Assembly (NCBI GenBank): GCA_947359465.1
Contig: OX375872.1
Coordinates: forward strand, 142,618,171 to 142,682,170
Origin: Metellina segmentata
Taxonomy: Eukaryota > Arthropoda > Arachnida > Araneae > Tetragnathidae
Direction of reading: 5' to 3'
DNA length: 64,000 nucleotides
The position numbers and the translations under genes are program-made. The notes below the pieces were generated by a model, which was not told the origin of the DNA, did no database searches, and saw only the letters and a program-made list of their open reading frames with translations. Positions 11,095 to 22,790 of the stretch are shown here, in pieces; within the stretch, counting starts at the first letter, position 1; the number at the start of each line of letters is the position of its first letter.

Positions 11095-11591
11095 AGAAAT
11101 CCGCTGCAGCCCTGGAGAATGTTATGACTGGCACAAACCCCTTAGATGAAACGCCGGACAGTACGGAGAATCCTCCAACTAACGTCTCTAGCACAGTAGA
11201 AACCGTTCCCGAGGACAAGGAGGAGGAAGAAAAGGCTGAGCTGGAAACCCAAGAGGAATCGGAGGAAAACACAACCGAGGAAGAGCCCACAGAGACAACC
11301 GCTCCAGAAACTGTAGACGCAGAAGCCCAGAGCGAAGATCCCGACAGCACCTCACAGCCCATAGTGGAAGAAACAGACTCCGAGGAGCAGGTCGAAACCG
11401 CAGACAACGCGGAAGACTCCAACCCCGAGGAGGCACCTGGAGCTGCTGAAGAACCCACGACAGAAACCGAAACCAGCGAAGATAAAGAAACAACGGAGGA
11501 GTCTGAAGAAACCCCAGAACAGACTGAACCCGCTTTGTCTAACGTGGCAGAAGAAACTGAAAAGGAAACTAATGAGGATGGTGACAAGTAA
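11095..11591 (+). CDS. 3'-terminal coding exon of an unidentified gene with acidic disordered tail
   Basis: Acceptor ctttgttttcag precedes an open frame that begins two bases into a codon and runs 164 codons to TAA. The first residues KSAAALENVMTGTNPLDET are mixed; the rest is dominated by Glu, Thr, Ser, Pro and Ala, with very few Lys/Arg and no hydrophobic segment, so it should be acidic and intrinsically disordered. Its GC content is far higher than the flanks, and both reverse-strand frames over the same bases are open only because of this composition. No catalytic motif is visible and I do not recognise the protein. Partner exons must lie upstream, but none was convincingly found, so the gene's start and function are unknown. 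An alternative is a single chance long frame, but the consensus acceptor and uninterrupted composition argue against that. Confidence 0.7.
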
Positions 11592-12047
11592 ATCGATGTT
11601 TATACCGTGAACTTTTATGAATCGTGCTTATACGTGCAATGAACTATAAAAGCTCAATTAATCAATCTATAATTACTGCAGCGAAAGCGTCCGATTTTAA
11701 GCAGCTGGGAACATAACTTCATTTCTCCTTGAAGACATCGGATGGGTGTCTGACAACTGTAAATATACTGGTTAGAATGTATCATAGGAAAACTGTCACT
11801 CATCTTGCTAGTTAAAGGAAAAATAACTATCATAGTGTAAATGTGTCATTTTTTGCTAGTCCAAGGAACAGAACGATCCGTCTCGCTCCAATCGAAAGTG
11901 AATTTTTCGATCAGTTTTGTCCAAGATGCGTTTGATGTGTTTATATATTCTATTTTCATTTGTCTTGTCTTAAACCTAAATATTTATATCGTTCTTTTAA
12001 AGGATATATTGTAATTTGTGTACTAAATTTGTTTTTAAATTTGTTCT

Positions 12048-12053
12048 ATTAAA
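12048..12053 (+). terminator. Candidate polyadenylation signal ATTAAA for the acidic-tail gene
   Basis: ATTAAA about 460 bases after the TAA at 11589-11591, followed by a T/G-rich stretch. It is the best match seen between the stop codon and the next SINE fragments. No canonical AATAAA was noticed in that interval. Confidence 0.35.
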
Positions 12054-12394
12054 TGTGTTTTATGCTTCAAGGTTTGTCTAATATAGGACTTTATTCTCGA
12101 AAGCAAGTTTATCGGTTGCTACGCGAAACGAAAAGATCTAATATATTCAGGACTCTTGAGAAATTGTTTACTTTTTAACTAGTAATGTCTCTTTGCAAAA
12201 ACAATTCTGCAATAACAAGTCTACTTATATATTACGACTATGCTTGCAGCCTGGCTGCAGAGGAATCTTCCTCCCGGGATTGTATTTTTCTCCAGAGTAG
12301 ATAAAAATTTTTGTACCATCATTTAATTAATGATCGTCTTGTGCTTTGTGCAACTTGGTCAACTATGGCCCTTTAGGGTAGTCGGGTTTTTATT

Positions 12395-12600
12395 ACTCAA
12401 AGTCCCGAAGGTAAGAGCGGAGAACAAAATCTCGTAATTTCGAACCACGACCAGATGGCGATGTCGACATCTCAATTCGGATTCCACTCCAAACTTCCAC
12501 TCCAAAGCGAATCTGAATGGTTCGGAATAGAAAACCCCAATGAGCCATTGCCGACGATCCGGGTTCAATATAGGGAAAGATTAAAGAACAACGCTCCAGA
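12395..12600 (-). mobile_element. Scrambled antisense SINE pieces
   Basis: A middle segment (tcgtaatttcgaaccacgac, 12430-12450) is followed by a tail-proximal segment (gccgacgatccgggttcaat, about 12549) out of the normal order. This points to rearrangement. Confidence 0.55.
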
Positions 12601-12608
12601 CGATGAGG

Positions 12609-12945
12609 GCCGACCAACCGGTCTGGTGGTTAAGGTGTTAGCCTCTAGATCGAAAGGTTCCTGGTTCGAATCTGGGTCCGGGCATGGATGTTTGTAAACG
12701 TATGGTGTAGAGGCGACTGGTGCACCTTAAATCTGTCATGGCCGAAAGTCCTCACGTTGGGTTGGCGTGGAAGTTTGGAGAGTGGGGTGCCAGTTCAGGT
12801 GTTGCTTCGTCATCTGACCGTGGTTCAAAATTACGAGGCGTTGTCCTCGGATCTTTCCTTTAAGGGACTTATCCCGGACCGTCGTCAATAGCCCGTTGTG
12901 TTGCTCTAGTACGACGTTGACTAAAAATTGCCAATTGCCCACGAA
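12609..12945 (+). mobile_element. Near full-length family A SINE
   Basis: The head gccgaccaaccggt, B-box, body and the tail aaaaattgccaattgcc are all present. No target duplication was found. The left flank is itself a scrambled antisense SINE, so the junction may be a recombination product. Confidence 0.88.
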
Positions 12946-13104
12946 TGTGCGACTGGTGCAGTTCACTTTTGGACCTTGCGCCATAAAACTCCAAAATCCA
13001 ATCCAATCCGATGGTGTTTGGTTGCGTGGAGTTTCGAACTCTCAACACTCCCGTTGCTAACAAGCTACACTTCCAAACGGGCTTCTGAGGCCCCGGGATT
13101 TGGA

Positions 13105-13325
13105 ATGGTTGGTATTTTAATTAACGGCACACTTGAGCATCACAACGGACTATTTGTGACGATCCGGGATAAATGCCCAATTGAAAGATCACAAGATAAC
13201 ATGTAATTTTGAGCCACGGTCAGATGACGAGGTCGCCTGATCTAGCACCCCTACTCTCAAAGCTTCCACAACATGCCAATATGAGGACTTTGGAGGCCAC
13301 GGCAGATTTAATCCCCATTGTACAC
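13105..13325 (-). mobile_element. 5'-truncated SINE, older subfamily
   Basis: The antisense tail ggtattttaattaacggcac begins the unit, which runs through ccacggtcagatgacgagg to a ggccacggcagatttaat end. Confidence 0.75.
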
Positions 13326-13847
13326 AACCAGCTATTTTTCCAAACTGGTTTCAGAGGCCAAGGGATTTGGAATGGAAGCTTCGATCCAGCTTTAAGTTGA
13401 ATCATTGAGAACTAATCGTAGAACGATTTTTTCTTTATGGACCTCTAAAGCACACAATTCTAGAGCAATCTGTTATTTTGGAATTCGAATCGTCGGCGGG
13501 TCGATATTATCCATTTATAGGACATAATCTAATCCATGACGATCAATGCTGAAATAGGCGTTTTTGATTGAGCTCGCAATCGAAAACCACTGCATTCCGA
13601 TGATTAAAAATGGTATTTAGTTAGATTAAAACGAACTCGGTCTGGAGATATTTTTATCTGGTCATGGGATTACCTAATTCAGGTAATCTAGTTTAAAATA
13701 GATGTCAAACCATAAAATTATATTTTCTTTTTCTTTTTTGAACTGAGGGTCCTTAGAGTTATATATAAAACTCTAACTCTTGGCAATTGCTCAATTAATG
13801 TTCGGGTCACGTTTTCTAGCACAAAACCAATATGGTTTGAATTTTAA

Positions 13848-14060
13848 AATCGTCGGTGTACATGGGGGGCTAAATCTGTCGTGGCTTCAAATGTTCTCGC
13901 GTTGGCGTAATGTGGAAGTTTGGAAAGGTGCAGCTCGTGTGTTACCTTGTCATCTGACCGTGTTTCATAATTACGTGGTGTCTCCCTTCGAATTTGATCC
14001 CGGACCGTCGCCAACAGCCCATGGTGTTGCACCTGTGCAACTTTAATTAAAATACCTACC
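13848..14060 (+). mobile_element. SINE without head
   Basis: It starts at the ctaaatctgtcgtggc box and ends with aactttaattaaaatacctacc. A gaatttgatcccggaccgtc box is present. Confidence 0.72.
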
Positions 14061-15270
14061 AAATTTTAATTTGTTGACGTGAATACGTCTTTAGCCCGTC
14101 AAATGGTTTCCGCGAGATATCTCGTCCATCAAGATGACCAATTGGTCTAATGACGAGTTATCTCTTCGCCAATGATTGATTGAATTTTTATGGCATAAGG
14201 GCCAGGTTTGGCAAAGCAGCGCCAAACTATCGGTAACTACAAGTAGGTGTTACGAGTTATTATGAATTGAATGCGAATCAAAGTTTGATGAAGTTAAAAT
14301 TGTATTAAAGCACTTCAATTCAATGTTTAGATAAAATTATGAAAACCTGCGATATAAATAAAACCAGTTTTGGATGAGGAGAGGATCATATGATAAAACT
14401 TTAATACTTGATTTAGTAGCACTAAAATGTGGTTGAGTCTAATAGCATTAAAGTCGGAACATTCACAAATGTGTCTAACGGATAGAATTGAATCTCACGT
14501 CGGACATGTCATCTGGTTTTGAGTATAAATGCCAGAGTTAAATGGGTATGACCTATTCGAAGACTTGCCAGTTTAACCCCTTTCGAGTCTTCTATTAAAA
14601 TTATTAGGTTTAAAGCCATACATATGGTTGAATGGAATATAATTTATTATGAATTTGGGGGGGGGGTATCCCTTTTATTCTGCCATGAATTTGTGATGGG
14701 CGTTTTGATATGATTCATGTCTTCGAAGGGGACGGATGGTCTTATTGTAGTATCAACCGTTTGGGCTGCCTTATCAGCCGATTAATTTTCCGGTATACCC
14801 TTAAGGCCTGGAATCCAGCACAGAAATACATTGAAACTTTGGTTAATTTAAGATGCAGTTTAATTGAACTCTGCGCCACAACGGGTGGCTATGTCTAAAA
14901 ACATTAGCAAGTCCCTCGATAGAACTTTAGGAGTCTAAATAATCCAACTTTTCTCCCGTGAATCGGCCACACTTTTTTTAAGTCATGTAAATAGCATTAA
15001 TTTCAGAAGTAAAAACAGTACAATATTTGTAATTTCAGATATAGCCGATTCATTAAGAACTAACGCAGAACCGACATGTTCTCTATTCTTAGAACCATCC
15101 GTAAAAGCAGTATGAAAATTAAGATAAAGAGTTGAAAATAGACCAGTGGAGATGTTATTCCTTTGAGATATCTGCTAGTCATCCAAAATAGATATAATTG
15201 TGTCCTTCCAAGGTGGAGGTTCATCTACTTTAGGCAATATTTCTATGTTGTCGATATTGTAAAATTTGAG
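14060..15270. other. Unexplained stretch before the LINE
   Basis: Includes a minisatellite relative near 14100 and a G run at 14658-14666. The 62-codon frame at 14710 lacks any recognisable motif. Confidence 0.4.
14095..14170 (+). repeat. Dispersed relative of the palindromic minisatellite
   Basis: cgagatatctcgtccatcaa and ctaatgacgagttatctctt flank a gaccaattgg core. Confidence 0.55.
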
Positions 15271-15274
15271 TAAG

Positions 15275-16094
15275 GACCGAATCCTATGGGATTTTGATAA
15301 GATATCCGAATGGGCTGTAAAATGGGGTATGTCATTTAATGTAGGGAAATGTCAAGTTCTGCATATGGGTTACAGGAACAGTGGAGCCGAGTACTGTCTG
15401 CAGGGAGTAAAGGAGTGAGAAACAGTCAAGGATCTTGGGGTGATAATTCACAGGGATTTTAAAATGGGTCACCAATGTTCAGCTGCGGGTAAAAAGGCTT
15501 ATAGGTTATTGGGGTATATTAAAAAGACTGTAACTTCAAGGGATAAGAATATAATCTTGCCGTTATATAAGGGTTTAGTAAGACCACATCTAGAATATGC
15601 TGTACAATTCTGGGCTCCATATATGAGAAAGGATATAGATTTAATTGAAAGGGTTCAGCACAGCTACAAAAATAATAAAGGGGCTAGCAAATTTCGACTA
15701 TAATGAACGTTTAAGTAATCTAAACATGTATACACTGGAAAGAAGGAGGGGGGGGGGTGATTTGATTCAGCTTTTCAAGTTGGTAAAACAAGGGGACACA
15801 GAGGGCTTAAATTTCAATAGTGATAACAGAACAAGGGGCCATGGGTATAAATTGAATAAGACACATTTTAATCGGGATTTAAGGAAAAACTACTTTAATA
15901 GGGTAATAGACAGTTGTAACGCGTTGCCAGAAAATATAGTCAATTCAAAGGGAGTGTACGAATTTAAGATACAATTGGATAGTCAGTGGGAATTGGGGGG
16001 GGGGGGAATTGGGGGGGGGAATTCATAAACAAAGGACCAGCCTTGTTGGGCTTGAGCCTGTAGCTGGTCGTCAATATTTGTATTTGTATTTGTA
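15275..16094 (+). mobile_element. 5'-truncated non-LTR retrotransposon (CR1/Jockey-like LINE), 3' end of reverse transcriptase
   Basis: The translation shows the C-terminal part of a LINE reverse transcriptase. It starts with an ISEWAVKWGMSFNVGKCQVL segment and continues through DLGVIIHRDFK, RPHLEYAVQFWAPYMRKDI, ERVQH, NLNMYTLERRR and DLIQLFKLV. There is one in-frame stop near 15418 and one frameshift around 15665. The 3' end is the short tandem tail TATTTG x3 at about 16074-16094, typical of CR1/Jockey-group elements. Two G runs (15748 and 15994 onward) have expanded within it. The 5' end including the catalytic FADD box is absent, as expected from incomplete reverse transcription. Confidence 0.88.
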
Positions 16095-16794
16095 AAATGA
16101 AGGAATGTATCAAGGTTTAGATTATAGTAGAAAGTTCCAAAGGATTCACGACTCTCATGCATGGGAGGCCGGTTGTTGCATTTGTTTTTATAATATTTTA
16201 GAGCTAGTCTCGGTCTCATTTGTAGACAAGGATCGTTACAATTAGATAGACTGGGCGGGATATGTACTGAAAACTCCAGATGATATGCGAAGGCCTTGGT
16301 GATGGATGAGGTCTACGGTCGATCGAGCTGTAGATCCATTTATCATGCAACTATAGCCCAGTTTTGACAAAACTAAAGCTTTTTACAGTTTTGTGAGTGA
16401 AAAGCAGTCTGCTCCCCACGTTGTGCTCAGTAAAACTTTCAAAAGTGTCAACGTTTCGTTGCATTTTTTTTTTAGATTTGGGATATGAGGTCAAAAAGTC
16501 GGTTTAGAATCAAGTAAAATTCCCCAAATTTGGTCGCTGGTACTATAGGTATATTGGTTCCATTCATTAGAATTTCTAGGTCTGTATGAAGACCACGCCG
16601 TTTACAAAAATGTACAGTTTGTTTTTTGAAGTGAAAAAATGAAAACTGCACGCATTGTGCGATCATTCTGTGATTGTTTTTAAAGCATTTCGTCTTTCGA
16701 TAAAAGTCTTGTCGGCACTTGCGCAGTGAATTTAGATGTCGACAAAAAGAGATATATGTATAGGTGGAATTTGATGAATGATTCTGTTAATTTA

Positions 16795-17036
16795 GCCGAC
16801 CAACAGGACTGGAGGTTAAGGTGTTAGCCTCTAGATTGGAAGGTTCGTGGTTCGAATCCGGGTCAGTGCATGGATATTTGTAAGCGTATGGTGTAGAGGC
16901 AGCTGGTGCGCCTTAAATCGGTCGTGGCCGAAAGCCCTCACGTTGGGAGTGTTGAGAGCGGAGTGCCAGCTCGTCTTGAGCAACACAAGCTATTGACGCT
17001 ATTGAGCTATTGACGACGGTCCGGGATCAGTCCCTT
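16795..17036 (+). mobile_element. Chimeric SINE: sense head joined to an inverted 3' end
   Basis: A sense head and body fill 16795-16973, with a variant tRNA-like part. An antisense piece follows (ttgagcaacacaagctattg to gggatcagtcccttaag). The antisense piece has its own internal duplication of the attgacg motif. Confidence 0.75.
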
Positions 17037-17039
17037 AAG

Positions 17040-17815
17040 TCTAAGTAATATGAGCCGAATCAAATTGAGACGGATCGACGATTTAAGACATTAAATTTGA
17101 AATCAAATTATGTTTGTAGGACTTTAAATCGGCAGTTAAAGTAAAAACTTTCACTCTTCGAGAATCCTAGTACCATCTAATATAAAAAATTACCACTTAC
17201 TAAGCAGTACTACTTCAAACTTGGTCTGAAACGAAAGCTAATGTTGAGATCTGTCTATTTACTACATTAAAATATAAATTGAATTCAGCATTGGTTTGGA
17301 AACTGGTAGCATTAAATTTTTTTAAAATATAACATCGTTGGCATATATGTGTCGAAAAGCCAAGCAGAAATACCCCCGGCCTAGTCTAAGTGGAAGTGCA
17401 ACTAGTCATCTTTCGATTAACACTGAATTGATTACTGAATTAGTCTTACATTTACTAAACATAAATGAATACTTTCCCCGCTAACGAGACGTATTCACGC
17501 GAGTTAAACCTTGCGGCCATGGTCCTATAGTCTAAACTATTTGTTTTCAATGAATAGTGGTAGCTTGTTTTATGTCACTTAACGGCCTTTTTCCTAGATC
17601 AGAGCAAATTAGACCAAGACCAGCTTAAAATAGACAAGGTTGACTACGAAGGGATTGCACTAAAAAGGGCTGTGCCACATGACGTGCCATTTCATTTTAC
17701 ATTTCAGCTAGCAATTTAAAAGTTTTACCCCCCCCCATTAAAAAAATTATGGATTAACCAATCAAGAGGTGAACTTATCTTTAATTTTCAAGTATTAAGC
17801 ACTCATTCAAACAGC
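17040..17815. other. Unexplained AT-rich stretch
   Basis: No repeat family or gene recognised. A C run lies near 17730. Confidence 0.4.
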
Positions 17816-17819
17816 CACT

Positions 17820-18140
17820 GCCGTACAATCGGTCTGGTGGTTAAGGTGTTAGCCTCTAGATCGGAAGGTTCCTGGTTCGAATCCGGGTCAGTGCATGGAT
17901 ATTTGTAAGCGTATGTTGTAGACGCAGCTGGTACACCTTAAATCGGTCGTGGCCGAAAGTCCTCAAGTTGGGTTGGTATGGAAGTTTGGAGAGTGGGGTG
18001 CCAGCTCAGGTGTTGCCTCGTCATCTGACCGTGGTTCAAAATTGCGAGGTGTCATCGAATCCGAAATTGATCCCGGACCGTCGTCAATAGCCCGTTGTGT
18101 TGCTCTAGTACGACATTAATTAAAATTACCTTACCTTACC
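17820..18140 (+). mobile_element. Full-length family A SINE, 13-nt target duplication
   Basis: tcaaacagccact occurs at 17807-17819 and 18141-18153. The tail is ttaccttaccttacc. The cttaag part of the body has a short deletion. Confidence 0.92.
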
Positions 18141-18187
18141 TCAAACAGCCACTTTCACGTTTCCTCACTAATGCCCCTGGTTGCCTT

Positions 18188-18330
18188 GACGAATTATCTA
18201 GTCATTAGCAAATCCATTAGCCAATCTAGATGGACGAATGATCTAGTCATTAGCAAATCCATTAGCCAATCTAGATGGACGAATTATCTAGTCATTAGCA
18301 ATTCCATTAGCCAATCTAGATGGACGAAAT
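18188..18330 (+). repeat. 45-bp tandem minisatellite, three units
   Basis: gacgaattatctagtcatta begins units at 18188, 18233 and 18278. They are almost identical and contain tccattagccaatctagatg. The next units (to about 18480) are more diverged and drift toward the ctcgtcattag family. Confidence 0.85.
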
Positions 18331-18514
18331 TATCTCGTAATATTTAATAGAACTGACCAAACCTGAATCTCGTCGTAATCCAAAACTCGGTAATATCGTA
18401 ACGATATTTTTCGTCATTAGCAAAAGTGATCACATCTTGATAGACGAGATATCTAGTGGAAACCAATTGGAGGACTTAAAGAATTTTTTCCTTATACTAA
18501 AGGACGGCTGTATT

Positions 18515-18797
18515 TCGGTTGGAAGATTAGAGGGTTAGCAACCGGAGGGTTCCGAGTTCGAATCTGACCAAAGACCATCGTTTACAAAGAAGGTTGAAGC
18601 ACGTTAAATTTTTCGTGGCCTCAAATGTGCTCAAGTTGGCTTGGTGTGGAAGTTTGGTGCCTGCTCAGGTGTGACCTCGTCATCTGACCGTAGCTCAAAA
18701 ATACGTGGTGTTTTCGGATCTTTCCCATTGGGGTTGATCCCGGACCGTCACCAATATCCCGTTGTGTTTCTCAAGCGGGACGTAAATTAAAAATACC
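18515..18797 (+). mobile_element. Older-subfamily SINE with alternative head
   Basis: The head ggttggaagattagagggtt with B-box-like gagttcgaatc differs from family A. The body and the aattaaaaatacc end are shared. Confidence 0.7.
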
Positions 18798-18807
18798 ATA
18801 TACCATC

Positions 18808-19022
18808 CACCAAATACCGTCGTGTACATTGACGCTGGTGTGTGTTAAATCTGTAGGGCTCCAAATGTCCTCACGGTTGCATGGTGCTGAAGTTTGGAGA
18901 GTGGGCTGCCACCACGTCATCTGACCGTGATACAAAATTATGAAGGGTTGTTCTCGGATATATCCATTCGGGATTGATCCCGGACCGATGCCAATAGCTA
19001 CAGTGTTACGTTTATTCAACTA
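18808..19022 (+). mobile_element. Older-subfamily SINE, truncated
   Basis: It begins near accgtcgtgtacattgacg and ends at gttacgtttattcaac. It has diverged body boxes. Confidence 0.6.
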
Positions 19023-19039
19023 TTTAATCTTATACAACA

Positions 19040-19232
19040 AAAGTCCTCACGTTGGGTTGGTGTGGAAGTTTGGAGAGTGGTGTGCCAGCTCAGGTGTTGC
19101 CTCGTCATCTGACCGTGGTTCAAAATTACGAGGTGTTGTCCTCGAATCTTTCCCTTAAGGGATTGATCCCGGACCGTCATCAATAGCCCGTTATGTTGCT
19201 TTAGTACGACGTTGACTAAAAATTACCAAAAA
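19040..19232 (+). mobile_element. 5'-truncated family A SINE
   Basis: It starts inside the body at aaagtcctcacgttggg and ends gttgactaaaaattacc. The body is close to the young consensus. Confidence 0.8.
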
Positions 19233-19619
19233 ATTTACTTATACAAAAAAAAGAACGTTTTATTTTATCAGCTCCTGTAGTAAAAAGTACAATAATTTAG
19301 TTAGATTTGCTGCCTCGACACAATTTATTCATGCATGCAACAGATCACGATTAAAAGTGAAATTTTAATTCTACCGCATTTCGGCAATAAAAGTTTATTG
19401 TGTATGTGTACTTTGTACATTCCTAACTCGATTCGATAACATGTGCCTCTACATTGGAACACCACCTGCTCTTCGTTCAATAGCGAAGAGAAGGTTTCTC
19501 AGTATTTACCGGAGAAAAAAATACTTGCAATCAATCCTCTGCGAGGTTCACTCTTAATTCCAGCTTGCAATATGCAGTCATAACTTCATGACTTCTTAAT
19601 AACTGTGCCGTTTTTACCA

Positions 19620-20340
19620 TTAGAATCTTTTTAAAGGATTCTACTTTAAAGAAAGGAGCAATAGAATATATCCAAAAAATTCAGTTACAAAAAATTAGAA
19701 ATCAAATCTTTTCAAAGAATATTATATTTTGATTAAATATGCAACTGAATCTTATCAAAGGATTCTACTATAATAAAATTAACAACGGAATCTTTTCAAA
19801 GGATAGTATTCCAAGGAAATGAGCAACTGAATATTTCTAAGTATTCCCTTATAAGGAAATTCAACTAGTTACCACCGTCCCAGTCTAAGTCATTCGGTGT
19901 ATCACCACGCAATTTTGAACCACGGTCAGATGACGAGACAACATCTGTGAGCTGGCACCCCACTCTCCCACACCAACCCAACGTGAGGACTTTCGGCCAC
20001 GATTTAAGGTGCACCAGCCTCTACACCATACGGTTACAAACACCCATGCCCTGACCTGGATTCGAACCAGGAACCTTCCGATCTAGAGGCTAACACCTTA
20101 ACCACTATACCGATTGGTCGTCCCATTATAAGGAAATGAGCGATAGAATACTTCCTCCTCCAAATGATTCTGGTATAGGTAATGGTAATGGTAATCATTT
20201 CGTATGATTATTTTCTAAGGAAATGAGCAATAGTATATCGGTCCAAAGTATATATAAGATTCTATTCTTTTGAAAAGACCAACAGGATCTTTCTAACAAT
20301 TGAAAGAATCCACCTAATTCTATATAAAGATGCAATTATT
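19620..20340 (-). repeat. Same minisatellite, inverted and interrupted by a SINE
   Basis: Units read in the opposite sense (gaatcttttcaaaggatagt, ccttataaggaaat) at 19620-19870 and again at 20125-20335. A family A SINE lies between. Confidence 0.7.
19905..20123 (-). mobile_element. Family A SINE lacking its 3' end
   Basis: The head complement taaccactataccgattgg is at the right and the body runs left to cacgcaattttgaacc. It sits inside the AATAGAATC minisatellite, which resumes on both sides. Confidence 0.8.
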
Positions 20341-20424
20341 TTTCCATTATGTGTGTTGTGGGGTATAAGCAACACTATACACCTACCCATAAATTCGTAA
20401 GAACTACAAAAATTTGTAAAAACG

Positions 20425-20850
20425 GTAGGTATGGTATTTTAATTAATATCGCACTGGAGCAACACAAAGGGGTATAAAAGACGAAAGGAATTGGTATACT
20501 TGGAATGCGATTTTAAAAGAATTCTCGCTAAGGATGTATTTTTTTAAAGAAGATTTTTTTGTCGATAGATGCCGCTTCACGCGTTCAAATCAGAATTTCT
20601 TGGTAAAACTAAGGTAATTTTATATTAATGTGTCGTATACTAGAGCATCACAACGAACAGGTAGGTAGGTATTTTAATTAGTGTCATACTGGAGAAACAA
20701 CAATACTACCGAAGGTCCTGAATCAATCTTCAAAGGGAAAGATCCGAGGACAACACCAAGTAATTTTGAACCACGGTCAGATGATAAGACAACACCTGAG
20801 CTGGCACCCCACTGACTGTCCAAACTTCCACACCACGCCAATGTGAGACT
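20425..20850 (-). mobile_element. Three antisense SINE pieces (20425-20480, 20620-20655, 20658-20850)
   Basis: Each begins with a tail complement (ggtattttaattaatatcgc or similar). The third, the longest, reaches the cttccacaccacgccaatg box. About 140 bases of unrelated sequence separates the first from the others. Confidence 0.65.
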
Positions 20851-20879
20851 GGTTCGTCGATCACCTAAAGAACATGTCT

Positions 20880-21385
20880 GCATTCGATTTGTTGACTCAA
20901 AGCGGCTGCATTCACCGGTGTTGGTGGCCTGACCGGCAAATCTACCTGACCAGGCTCTACTTGCTATAAATCCCCCTTAATCATCCATCCCCATTATTTG
21001 GTATCCCTCATTCCGCATACTTCCGGGGTCAGTGCAATCAACGGCTCATACCACTGGAGTCTTACACACGCCATGTAGTGCAAGCCAGCCAGTAACCGAC
21101 ACAAAACGTATTGACTACATTTCGGCATCCGATTTGTGGAATTCAAGCCGACTGCTCCTCCGACCGGCGAATCTACCGATTCAGGCCATAGTAAAATTCC
21201 CCATTTGATTGTATTGCAGCTGGAGCCAGCATTGCACTAGCTCATACCGTTGTTTTTCACACAGAATATGCATGGTGAGCAAGACGTGACGATAACCAGC
21301 ACAACATGTGATGAGAACATTCTGGCATCCGCTTTGTCGAGTTCAAGCCGGCTGAATTTGCCGATGTTCGAGGCCGGACAGTAAT
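20880..21385 (+). repeat. Three diverged direct repeats upstream of the gypsy relic
   Basis: Related blocks at about 20880, 21125 and 21328 each read gcat(t/c)cg(a/c)tttgt, a short gap, a caaagc/caagcc-ggctg box and an (a/g)atct(a)cc box. Spacing is about 200-245 bases. Compared with the surroundings it is GC-rich. No coding frame persists. Confidence 0.55.
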
Positions 21386-22790
21386 TCCAAGATCCCTGGT
21401 GACCCTTACTTTACAGGAATTTCATGACAGTACAGCATCGGGGCATATCGGGTTCTTGACGACGTACCGTAAATGTTTAAGTAAATGTTTTTGGCCGGGT
21501 AAGAAGAAGGACGTGAGGACTTACATCCGTTCATGTGAAACTTGCCAGAGTTTAAAATTTTCTCAGCAAAAGAAGACTGGTCTGCTGCAATCTGTTTCTG
21601 TAGAAGCACCTGGTGAAATGTGAGGTATAGACCGAATTGGCCTTTTACCAACTTCCGGACAGGGGAATACTCAGTGTTTGGTTGTGGTTAACTATTTTTC
21701 GATGGGTAGAATTATTCCCTTTACGTCGTGCAACTACTCGGGCAATTGCCTCAGTTTTGACCAATAATGTTTTATCGCGTTTTGGGTTCTCAAAATTTAT
21801 TCTTTCGGACAATGGCCCTCAATTTATTTCTCAGTTCTTTAAGGAAACGTGTGCTCGATTCGGTATAAAAAGGAAACTTACCTCTCCTTATCATCCACAA
21901 ACTAACAGAACAGAAAGAGTTGACTGTACTCTAGGACCTATGAATGCAAGCTACTTCCAGGAAAGGCATGGAAAATGAGATAAAAATCTTTCTTCATTGG
22001 CTTTTTTTCTGTTTAGGAGGCGACTGGCTTTATACCGGAACGATTGTTTTTGGGTCATGAAATGGCATTACCTTGGGACACCTCAAAGGGTCTGGAAGAT
22101 GTCCGTGATCAGGTTCGGCTTAATGAGAAAAGGTCTCAACAACAACAACAACAACGAAATTATGATAGAGATCGTGTTCACCGAACATTTAGCCCAGTTG
22201 ATTTAGTCTGGTTGTGAACACATCCGTTGTCGTCAGCAGACTGGCATCAGATTGCCAAATTCATGTCTAAATGGGAAAGGTCGTATGAAGTAACTGAGTG
22301 GTTCTATTTGATTTAGTGTTATCGTTTAGTGATTAAACCTAGAGATAATTAGGGACTCATAATTCTGTGAACCTGAAATCTTGTGTAGTACGAGGAGGAT
22401 CTGTTTACGTTCCGGACCTCCAAGATGATTCGGTTAATTTAGAAACAGAGTTATCGGACGATTCTTTGAATGCATTGGTCGACCTTGGAGATGTTTATTA
22501 ACTGTTAATCGAGGTAGTTCCTGAACTTGTGTTTGATCCACTTTCGGTGACCGACAGTGTTGCAGCTGGTCCTAGTGATGATATTTGTTCGAGTCCGTCG
22601 GGGGTGGATGATTCAGTTCTGGAGGTTTATAACGGTCAGGTGAAAAGTCCTGTTGGGTCGGGTGTTTCGAAGTCAGCGGAGTCTGGATTGCTCGTGGCAC
22701 GTCAAAGGAGATTTCTTAGGGTGGATTATTGCAAATTGACTGGTTTGCGGTCAACAACAGTGATCTAGATAGTTATTTTGGGGGTTTAGT
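21385..22790 (+). pseudogene. Ty3/gypsy pol relic: integrase zinc finger, core and C-terminal domain
   Basis: The sequence begins abruptly within integrase. An HHCC-type zinc-binding domain (HDSTASGH, then CETC) lies at 21408-21550. After a nonsense codon at 21621 the catalytic core follows: GIDRIG, a frameshift near 21690, LSDNGPQF, and the NRTERV segment carrying the third acidic residue. Further frameshifts separate a remnant with glutamine repeats and a DLVWL motif near 22195. The last open piece, 22529-22768, ends RRFLRVDYCKLTG, resembling gypsy pol C-termini. Reverse transcriptase, protease and gag are missing. Multiple stops and frameshifts make it non-functional. Confidence 0.85.

Noticed and set aside
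11063..11587. Serine-rich 174-codon protein on the minus strand
   Set aside because: It is the mirror of the acidic exon's GAG/GAA/ACC-rich codons and lacks splice or start context.
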